From positions 1 through 18,350 of the forward strand of contig CAXAVJ010000074.1 of NCBI GenBank assembly GCA_963972065.1: 18,350 nucleotides of DNA, written 5' to 3'. The number at the start of each line of letters is the position of its first letter. Within the stretch, counting starts at the first letter, position 1. The notes under the pieces are model-generated. The model was not told where the DNA came from and ran no database searches. It saw nothing but the letters and a program-made list of their open reading frames with translations. Positions 13,067 through 18,350 of the stretch are shown here, piece by piece. The stretch is from UBA1479 sp963972065. GTDB taxonomy: Bacteria > Pseudomonadota > Alphaproteobacteria > Rhodospirillales > Casp-alpha2. A program made the translations under genes and the position numbers.

Positions 13067-13121
13067 TTGCATGACTGGTCGATTCCCTTACATCTATCCC
13101 CGTCAGGGGGGCTGACCGGGG
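13067..13121 (+). promoter_or_regulatory. Putative tatA promoter and GC-rich hairpin in the scpB-tatA gap
   Basis: The 209-base gap 12986-13194 is the longest non-coding stretch in the window. TTGCAT (13067-13072), 16 bases and TACATC (13089-13094) form a weak promoter candidate for tatA. Just after it, CCCCGTCAG (13098-13106) pairs with CTGACCGGGG (13112-13121) with a one-base bulge around a loop of five Gs. No U-run follows, so it is either a weak terminator of the scp operon or a structure in the tatA leader. Confidence 0.3.
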
Positions 13122-13194
13122 GCATTGCGGCACTACTTCGTATCTGCCATCATCCGGCTTCCCACATCGTAAAAACCACAAGAGAAAGCAGAAA

Positions 13195-13440
13195 ATGGGT
13201 ACATTCAGCATCTGGCATTGGCTGGTTGTCCTGGTCGTTGTCCTCGTTCTTTTCGGCGGCGGCGGCAAAATCTCGCGGCTCATGGGGGATTTCGGTAAAG
13301 GTCTGAAATCGTTCAAGAAAAGCATGAAAGAGGACGACGAGGCCACGGACGGAACGAGCGAGCGCAAAGCGATCGACGGCGAACCGGCCGACAAGCCGTC
13401 GCAGACGGCGGCGACGGAAAAAGATAAGGCCGCCGGCTAA
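13195..13440 (+). CDS. tatA: Sec-independent protein translocase TatA
   Basis: TatA is the pore-forming subunit of the twin-arginine pathway, which exports folded, often cofactor-bearing proteins. The 81-residue protein has a short N-terminal membrane helix (WHWLVVLVVVLVLFGG, 7-22). The FG hinge follows, then an amphipathic helix (GGKISRLMGDFGKGLKSFKKSM, about 23-44) and a charged, flexible tail ending KDKAAG. LMGDFGKGLKSFKK is diagnostic of TatA as opposed to TatB. The ribosome site is weak (AGAGAAAG). It heads tatABC, with 77 bases before tatB. Confidence 0.94.
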   Translation: MGTFSIWHWLVVLVVVLVLFGGGGKISRLMGDFGKGLKSFKKSMKEDDEATDGTSERKAIDGEPADKPSQTAATEKDKAAG

Positions 13441-13517
13441 CCAACGCGGGCAGCGTGTCCTTTTGAATTTGGACCCGTCCGCTCACTCATAAAGGCCAAA
13501 CGGAGTACCGCGCCGCC

Positions 13518-13967
13518 ATGTTCGATATCGGCTGGCAGGAACTGTTCATTGTCGCCATCCTGGCGATCGTCGTGATCGGTCCAAAGGATTTGCCGCGCGC
13601 CGTGCGTACAGTGATGCGCGCGATCCGCAAACTGCGGTCCATGGCCGGGGAGTTCCAGTCAGGTCTGGACGAGGTCGCGCGCGAGGCAGAATTGGACGAC
13701 ATCCGCCGCGAGGCCAACAAGATCGCCCATTACGACGTGACCAAGGAAATCAAGGACAACCTGGATCCGGACGGCGAAATCGAAAAGGCCGCCGATCTTG
13801 ACGGTGCCGTGCGCGATACCATGACCGAAGCCAAGACACCCTCGGCCGAGGCGACGCAGCCCGCCGCGGACGCGCCCGTGACGGCCGCAACCCCGCCGCC
13901 GCCAAGCGCGCCGGTCACCACCGCCGAGCCGGCGGCAGAACCCGCCGCCGACACGGCCAAGACCTAG
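13518..13967 (+). CDS. tatB: Sec-independent protein translocase TatB
   Basis: TatB joins TatC to form the twin-arginine signal-peptide receptor. The 149-residue protein starts with the TatB signature MFDIGWQELFIVAILAIVVIGPKDLPRAVRT, in which the membrane helix is followed by the GPKDLP hinge. Then come a long amphipathic helix (about 28-65) and a tail rich in alanine, proline and threonine from about residue 105. The only purine-rich match before the ATG is a distant GGAG. It lies 77 bases after tatA and 8 bases before tatC. Confidence 0.94.
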   Translation: MFDIGWQELFIVAILAIVVIGPKDLPRAVRTVMRAIRKLRSMAGEFQSGLDEVAREAELDDIRREANKIAHYDVTKEIKDNLDPDGEIEKAADLDGAVRDTMTEAKTPSAEATQPAADAPVTAATPPPPSAPVTTAEPAAEPAADTAKT

Positions 13968-13975
13968 GCGCCCCG

Positions 13976-14869
13976 ATGGCCGACACCGCCCACGACAACT
14001 TCGATCCTGACGGGATCGGCGCCGACGAAAGCAAGATGCCGCTGTTGGAGCATCTACTGGAGCTGCGCACGCGTCTGATCTACTGCTTCGCGGCGCTGAT
14101 CGTGCTGTTCTTCATCGCCTATGGGTTTTCCGAACATATCTACGCTTTTCTGGTTCATCCGCTTGCCGACGTCATGCAGGATGCGGGTGGCCAGCGGCGG
14201 CTGATCTATACGGCCTTGCACGAAGCCTTCTTCACCTATCTGAAGGTCTCGTTCTTCGCGGCCCTGTTCGTGGGCTTTCCCTTTATCGCCATGCAGTTCT
14301 GGGGCTTCGTGGCGCCGGGCCTGTACAAGCACGAAAAGCGCACCCTGGCGCCGTTCCTGGTGGCGACGCCGATCCTGTTCTTCATGGGCGGTGCGCTGGT
14401 CTACTATCTGATCTTCCCCATGGCCTGGAAGTTCTTCCTGGGCTTCGAATCGGCGGGCATCGACGGCTCCCTGCCAATCCAACTGGAAGCCAAGGTCGAC
14501 CAGTATCTGTCCCTGGTCATGCAGCTGATCTTCGCCTTCGGCATCTGCTTCGAACTGCCCGTGGTGATCACGCTTCTGGCGCGCATCGGCATCGTCAATT
14601 CCAAGGGCCTGCGCGAAAAGCGCAAGTACGCCATCGTCATCGCCTTCGTCGCGGCGGCGATCCTGACCCCGCCCGACGTGATCAGCCAGATCGGTCTCGC
14701 CGTGCCGACCATCATGCTCTACGAAATCTCCATCTGGTGCGCGCGCCTGGTCGAGAAGAAACGGGGCGACGAACCGGACGTCGAGGACGACGACCTGGAT
14801 GACGTGGATGATGATGACGTCGAAGATCAGGATCAGACCGCCAAGACGGCCCCCGAGCCCGGTCCGTAG
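13976..14869 (+). CDS. tatC: Sec-independent protein translocase TatC
   Basis: TatC is the polytopic core of the Tat receptor and recognises the twin-arginine motif. The 297-residue protein begins with an acidic head, followed by MPLLEHLLELRTRLI (21-35), the conserved signal-binding element. Six membrane helices can be followed, with FPFIAMQFWGFVAPGLYKHEK and the closing AAILTPPDVISQIGLAVPTIMLYEIS as hallmarks. The last 35 residues are unusually acidic (runs of D and E) and extend the protein beyond the typical 255-260. It follows tatB by 8 bases, so tatABC is one unit. Identification is certain. Confidence 0.95.
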   Translation: MADTAHDNFDPDGIGADESKMPLLEHLLELRTRLIYCFAALIVLFFIAYGFSEHIYAFLVHPLADVMQDAGGQRRLIYTALHEAFFTYLKVSFFAALFVGFPFIAMQFWGFVAPGLYKHEKRTLAPFLVATPILFFMGGALVYYLIFPMAWKFFLGFESAGIDGSLPIQLEAKVDQYLSLVMQLIFAFGICFELPVVITLLARIGIVNSKGLREKRKYAIVIAFVAAAILTPPDVISQIGLAVPTIMLYEISIWCARLVEKKRGDEPDVEDDDLDDVDDDDVEDQDQTAKTAPEPGP

Positions 14870-14893
14870 CCCCTCGGTTCCCCACGCATAAAC

Positions 14894-14935
14894 GCCCCGC
14901 CGCCCCTGGACGGGGCCGGTTCGCCCGCCTATAAG
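14894..14935 (+). promoter_or_regulatory. Putative serS promoter with overlapping small hairpin
   Basis: In the 144-base gap between tatC and serS, TGGACG (14907-14912), 17 bases and TATAAG (14930-14935) fit a sigma-70-like promoter. A short dyad GCCCCG (14894-14899) / CGGGGC (14911-14916) with an 11-base loop overlaps its -35. It might be a weak tat terminator, though no U-run follows. Predicted from consensus only. Confidence 0.35.
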
Positions 14936-15013
14936 TGCGCGAAAGGACACTGGCGCCCGCGGCCCTGCAAGCCCGTGCCGCCGTCCCGTCAACGACACCC
15001 CGAAGAGACAGCG

Positions 15014-16288
15014 ATGTTCGACATCAAATGGATCCGTGAAAACCCCGACGCCTTCGACGCGGGGCTCGCGCGCAGGGGCCTTCCGCCCGCCGCCGAGGGG
15101 CTGATCGCGCTCGACAAAAAGCGCCGCACCGCCGAATCCCAGGCCCAGGAAATCCAGACCGAGCGCAATGCCCTGTCCAAGCAGATCGGCATCGCCAAGT
15201 CGAAAGGCGAGGACGCTTCGGAGATCCTGGCCAAAGTGTCGCAATCCAAGGATGCCCAGGCCGCGGCCGAGGCCGAGGCCAAGGAGGCGGAGCAGGTGTT
15301 GGAAGACGCCCTGTCCGGCATCCCCAACCTGCCGGCGGCCGATGTGCCCGACGGGGCCGACGAAAGCGCCAACATTGAAATCCGTAAATGGGGCGCGCCC
15401 AAGGCCTTTGATTTCGAAGCCCGCGACCATGTCGACCTGGGCGAGGGCCTGGGGCATATGGATTTCGAGAACGCGGCCAAGATGTCCGGCTCGCGCTTCG
15501 TCGTGTTGTCCGGCCCCCTGGCGCGGCTGGAACGTGCCATCGCCAACTTCATGCTGGACCTGCACGTGAACGACCACGGCCTGACCGAAGTCGCGCCGCC
15601 GACCCTGGTTAACGACGCCGCCATGTACGGCACGGGTCAGTTGCCCAAATTCGCCGAGGACCTGTTCCATACGGACAACGGCTATTGGCTGATTCCGACG
15701 GCCGAGGTGCCGCTGACCAACCTGATGGCGGGCGAAATCGTCGACGACGACCGGCTGCCCTTCCGCTATGCCGCGCTGACCGATTGCTACCGCTCCGAAG
15801 CGGGGGCCGCCGGCAAGGACACCCGCGGCATGATCCGCCAGCACCAGTTCAAGAAGGTCGAGATGGTGACCATCTCGGCACCCGAATCCTCCGATGACGA
15901 ACTGGAGCGCATGACCGGCTGCGCCGAGACGGTGCTGCAGAAGCTGGGCCTGCCGTATCGCGTCGTGGTTCTGTCCACGGGCGATATGGGGTTCGGGGCC
16001 CGCAAGACCTACGACATCGAAATCTGGCTGCCGGGGCAGGGGGCATACCGGGAAATCTCCAGTTGCTCCAACTGCGGTGATTTTCAGGCCCGGCGCATGA
16101 AGGCGCGCTGCCGTGTGAAGGGCGAGAAGGGGACGCGCTTCGTGCATACCCTGAACGGCTCCGGCGTCGCCGTCGGCCGCGCCATGATCGGTGTGCTGGA
16201 AAATTACCAGCAGGCCGACGGCTCGATCACCGTGCCGGACGTTTTGCGGCCCTACATGGGCGGGCTTGAGGTCATCGGAAAAGCATGA
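15014..16288 (+). CDS. serS: Serine-tRNA ligase
   Basis: SerS is the class II synthetase that charges tRNA-Ser and tRNA-Sec. The 424-residue protein begins MFDIKWIRENPDAFDAGLARRG, the canonical N-terminus; an upstream GTG at 14975 would add 13 unconserved residues. Residues about 30-100 form the long antiparallel coiled coil that grips the tRNA variable arm. The core carries the TAEVPLTNL serine-site element (229-237), motif 2 in DCYRSEAGAAGKDTRGMIRQ (257-276), the REISSCSNCGDFQARRM segment, and motif 3 in GVAVGRAMIGVLENYQ. Its stop overlaps the surE start (ATGA), so the tRNA synthetase heads an operon with surE, pcm and the lipoprotein gene. Confidence 0.96.
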   Translation: MFDIKWIRENPDAFDAGLARRGLPPAAEGLIALDKKRRTAESQAQEIQTERNALSKQIGIAKSKGEDASEILAKVSQSKDAQAAAEAEAKEAEQVLEDALSGIPNLPAADVPDGADESANIEIRKWGAPKAFDFEARDHVDLGEGLGHMDFENAAKMSGSRFVVLSGPLARLERAIANFMLDLHVNDHGLTEVAPPTLVNDAAMYGTGQLPKFAEDLFHTDNGYWLIPTAEVPLTNLMAGEIVDDDRLPFRYAALTDCYRSEAGAAGKDTRGMIRQHQFKKVEMVTISAPESSDDELERMTGCAETVLQKLGLPYRVVVLSTGDMGFGARKTYDIEIWLPGQGAYREISSCSNCGDFQARRMKARCRVKGEKGTRFVHTLNGSGVAVGRAMIGVLENYQQADGSITVPDVLRPYMGGLEVIGKA

Positions 16289-17067
16289 CCCGCCGCCAAA
16301 TCGATCTGAGCCAGGCCCGGGTGCTCATATCCAACGACGACGGCGTCCATGCGCCGGGCATCAAGGTTTTGGAAAAGGCCGTGCGTGCCGTGGCCCGCGA
16401 GGTCTGGGTCGTCGCCCCCGAAACGGAACAGTCGGCGACCAGCCATTCCCTGACCCTGCGACGCCCGTTGCGTATCCGCAACGTGTCCGACGGGCGCTTC
16501 GCCGTGGACGGCACGCCGACGGACAGCGTGCTTCTGGGCGTGAACAGGGTCATGAAGGACCTGCGCCCCGATATCGTCATGTCCGGGGTCAACCGGGGCG
16601 GCAACCTGGGCGAGGACGTGCATTATTCGGGCACCGTCGCGGCGGCCATGGAAGGGGCGCTGTTGGGCATTCCCTCCGTCGCCTTTTCCCAGGAATACGA
16701 CGACAACCGCAACGTGATCTGGGAAACCTCGGAATTCTGGATGCCGAAGATTCTGGAACGGCTGGCCGGTTACGACTTCGATCCGGCGATCCTGCTGAAC
16801 GTGAATATTCCCGACTGCCCGCCCGGCGAGGTTGCCGGGATGGAGGTCACGCGCCAGGGCCGGCGCAAGATCGGCGGCGAAATCCAGGATGGCCGCGACC
16901 CCCGGGGCGACGCCTACTATTGGGTCGGGGTGCAGCGCGACGAGGAGAAGTTCCAGGAGGGCACGGACCTGGACGCCTGCCGGCGCAAGGTGATTTCCGT
17001 GACGCCCTTGAGTCTCGACCTGACGGCGGGGCGGGAGCTTGAGCGCCTGCGCGAGGTCTTCCCGTGA
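16285..17067 (+). CDS. surE: 5'/3'-nucleotidase SurE
   Basis: SurE is a metal-dependent nucleoside monophosphatase linked to stationary-phase survival. The 260-residue protein has the metal-binding N-terminus VLISNDDGVHAPGI (13-26) with N17-D18-D19, S50 in EQSATSHSLT, the GTPTDSVLLG segment (76-85), and SGVNRGGNLGEDVHYSGTVA (100-119) with N103. These complete the canonical active site. Both junctions are overlaps: ATGA with serS and GTGA with pcm. The surE-pcm pair is a classic bacterial arrangement. Identification is certain. Confidence 0.96.
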   Translation: MTRRQIDLSQARVLISNDDGVHAPGIKVLEKAVRAVAREVWVVAPETEQSATSHSLTLRRPLRIRNVSDGRFAVDGTPTDSVLLGVNRVMKDLRPDIVMSGVNRGGNLGEDVHYSGTVAAAMEGALLGIPSVAFSQEYDDNRNVIWETSEFWMPKILERLAGYDFDPAILLNVNIPDCPPGEVAGMEVTRQGRRKIGGEIQDGRDPRGDAYYWVGVQRDEEKFQEGTDLDACRRKVISVTPLSLDLTAGRELERLREVFP

Positions 17068-17738
17068 ACCGGCTCCGCCCCGCGCTTGAGGAGGCCCTGG
17101 CGGCGGAGCGTGAAGAACTGCTGGAAAGCCTGCGCCGCCTGGGTGTCGCCGACGAACGGGTGCTGGAAGCCATCGGCCGGGTGCCGCGTGAACAGTTCGT
17201 GACCGAGGCCTTTCAGGACCGGGCCTACCGCAATCTGGCCTTGCCCATCGGCCATCAGCAAACCATCAGCCAGCCCTGGGTGGTGGCGCGCATGACCGAG
17301 GCGCTGGAGGTCACGGACCGCACCAAGGTGCTGGAGATCGGCACCGGCTGCGGTTATCAGTCTGTGGTCCTGTCGCTGTTGTGCCGCCGGCTCTATACCA
17401 TCGAGCGCCATAAGGGCCTCAAAGACGAGGCCGAGCGGCGGTTCCGCCACTTCGGCCTGACCAATATCACCACACACCTGGGCGACGGATCGCTCGGCTG
17501 GCCGGAGCAGGCGCCGTTCGAACGGATCATCGTCACCGCCGCTGCCGAGGACATTCCCCCCGTGCTGCTGTCGCAACTGGCCGAGGGCGGGATCATGATC
17601 GTGCCGGTCGGCAGCCAGTCCGGCGATGGCGAACAGCGCCTGTACCGGGTCGACAAGGGGCCGCTGGGCCTGGAAATCGAGGACATGGGCGAAGTTCGCT
17701 TCGTGCCCCTGGTGGCGGGCGTCGCCGCACCGGCGTGA
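17064..17738 (+). CDS. pcm: Protein-L-isoaspartate O-methyltransferase
   Basis: Pcm uses S-adenosylmethionine to methylate isoaspartyl residues in aged proteins and starts their repair. The 224-residue protein starts at a GTG that overlaps the surE stop (GTGA). It carries the substrate-site element GHQQTISQPWVVARM (63-77), SAM motif I VLEIGTGCGYQSVVL (89-103), ERHKGL after strand two, and the family-specific FERIIVTAAAEDIPPVLLSQLAEGGIMIVPVG. The length is slightly above the 208 residues of the E. coli enzyme because of a longer N-terminal helix. It is followed after 20 bases by the LysM lipoprotein gene. Confidence 0.95.
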   Translation: MNRLRPALEEALAAEREELLESLRRLGVADERVLEAIGRVPREQFVTEAFQDRAYRNLALPIGHQQTISQPWVVARMTEALEVTDRTKVLEIGTGCGYQSVVLSLLCRRLYTIERHKGLKDEAERRFRHFGLTNITTHLGDGSLGWPEQAPFERIIVTAAAEDIPPVLLSQLAEGGIMIVPVGSQSGDGEQRLYRVDKGPLGLEIEDMGEVRFVPLVAGVAAPA

Positions 17739-17758
17739 CAGCGGGCATGAGGACACAA

Positions 17759-18350
17759 ATGGCCGGTAGCTGGCGTGAAATCGGGAAGGCGGGAACAGCG
17801 GCGGTGCTGCTATGGACCCTGGCCGCCTGCGGCGCTGCCGAATGGCCACCACGCGGTGAGGCGGTGGGGGCGGCCCCGCGTGCGCAACCCCAGTCTCAGG
17901 CCCCCCTGCGCGCCGTCGAAGGCGTGGAGGCCCGGCGTCGCGACGGTGGGGATCTGACCTTCGTCGGCGCTTCGGCCGTGCGCGTCGGCCCGGGCGACAC
18001 GCTCTATGCCATTTCACGCCGTCACCGGGTCGGCCTGCGCCCCCTGATCGAGGCCAACGGCCTGGAGCCGCCCTTCATCCTGCACGTCAATCAGCGCCTG
18101 GTTCTGCCGCGCGGACGCCAGCACACCGTTTCCGCCGGGGAAACGGTCTATGCTATCGCTCAGAAGTACGATGTGGAGCCCAACGAACTGGCGCGTATCA
18201 ACGGCATCCGCCCGCCCTATACGATCCGCGTGGGCGAGGACCTGCTGATCCCGACCGGCACCCTGCAATCGGTTAAAGCACCTCATCGTCCTGACCCGAC
18301 CCCGGAATCGGCAGCGATCCCCCCCCAGACCGGAACCCCGTCACCTGTCC
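17759..18350 (+). CDS. LysM-repeat lipoprotein, probable NlpD/M23-type cell-wall protein (3' end outside the window)
   Basis: The frame stays open to the edge, giving 197 visible residues. I chose the ATG at 17759 because GAGGA (17749-17753) precedes it at proper spacing; an in-frame ATG at 17747 is the alternative. A lipoprotein signal is clear: basic start, hydrophobic AAVLLWTLAAC with lipobox L-A-A-C24. Two LysM peptidoglycan-binding repeats follow: about residues 74-117 (VGPGDTLYAISRRHRV to LVLP) and 121-165 (HTVSAGETVYAIAQKYDV to LLIP). A proline-rich linker then begins. In related genomes the gene after pcm encodes a LysM protein with a C-terminal M23 peptidase (LytM) domain, like NlpD, an amidase activator. 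That domain would lie beyond the window, so the NlpD-like call is inference. Confidence 0.85.
   Translation, partial: MAGSWREIGKAGTAAVLLWTLAACGAAEWPPRGEAVGAAPRAQPQSQAPLRAVEGVEARRRDGGDLTFVGASAVRVGPGDTLYAISRRHRVGLRPLIEANGLEPPFILHVNQRLVLPRGRQHTVSAGETVYAIAQKYDVEPNELARINGIRPPYTIRVGEDLLIPTGTLQSVKAPHRPDPTPESAAIPPQTGTPSPV

Noticed and set aside
14975..15013. Upstream GTG start for serS adding 13 residues
   Set aside because: SerS proteins begin at MFDIKWIRENP or equivalent, and the added residues are unconserved. The ATG at 15014 is preferred.
14054..16147. A 697-codon open frame on the minus strand across tatC and serS
   Set aside because: It is antisense to two unmistakable genes and spans their intergenic gap. 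Its composition is the usual mirror of GC-rich third positions, and no domain is recognisable.

Overview
The window is high-GC, densely coded chromosomal DNA from an alphaproteobacterium, most likely from the Rhodospirillales side of that class. Three things point there. The gene order erpA / dgt / SPOR protein / nagZ / scpA / scpB / tatA / tatB / tatC / serS / surE / pcm / LysM lipoprotein is a familiar alphaproteobacterial block. All recognisable proteins are of proteobacterial type. A site matching the alphaproteobacterial LexA core GAAC-N7-GAAC lies in front of tag. I saw no rRNA, tRNA, CRISPR array, insertion sequence or phage gene, and no gene-free stretch longer than about 210 bases.

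Left part (1-7346), a mosaic of small transcription units. The 3' part of htpX runs off the left edge. It converges on a minus-strand pair, an exported cyclase-family hydrolase and a YciI-like protein. A WYL-domain regulator is transcribed away from that pair, with an inverted repeat in the shared intergenic region. Next come an exported UPF0173-type metallo-beta-lactamase-fold hydrolase (minus) and, divergently, tag, a DNA glycosylase with a predicted SOS box. Then follow a GFA-family zinc protein, an alpha/beta hydrolase with a cysteine nucleophile, xth (exonuclease III), erpA and a GlcG/HbpS-like protein, all on the minus strand. The alpha/beta hydrolase gene is flanked on both sides by copies of the 3' end of xth. 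The outer copy is a degenerate remnant, which suggests the gene was inserted or duplicated into place.

Right part (7389-18350), a long plus-strand housekeeping block. Dgt handles dNTP pools. A membrane-anchored SPOR protein, NagZ and the LysM lipoprotein act on the peptidoglycan envelope, and ScpA/ScpB on chromosome segregation. A site-2 protease lies between nagZ and scpA. TatA/B/C form the twin-arginine export machine. SerS charges tRNA-Ser, and SurE and Pcm are the usual stationary-phase/repair pair. Several junctions are ATGA or GTGA stop-start overlaps (SPOR/nagZ, nagZ/M50, serS/surE, surE/pcm), indicating translational coupling. argS, commonly found between dgt and the SPOR gene in related genomes, is absent here. 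The last gene runs off the right edge.

The observations most worth a second look are the xth-remnant duplication around the alpha/beta hydrolase, the SOS box before tag, an AT-rich patch inside tag, and an apparent AUC start site in dgt behind a perfect Shine-Dalgarno. I found no convincing wholly new multi-gene system. The nearest candidate is the divergently regulated cyclase/YciI/WYL locus.
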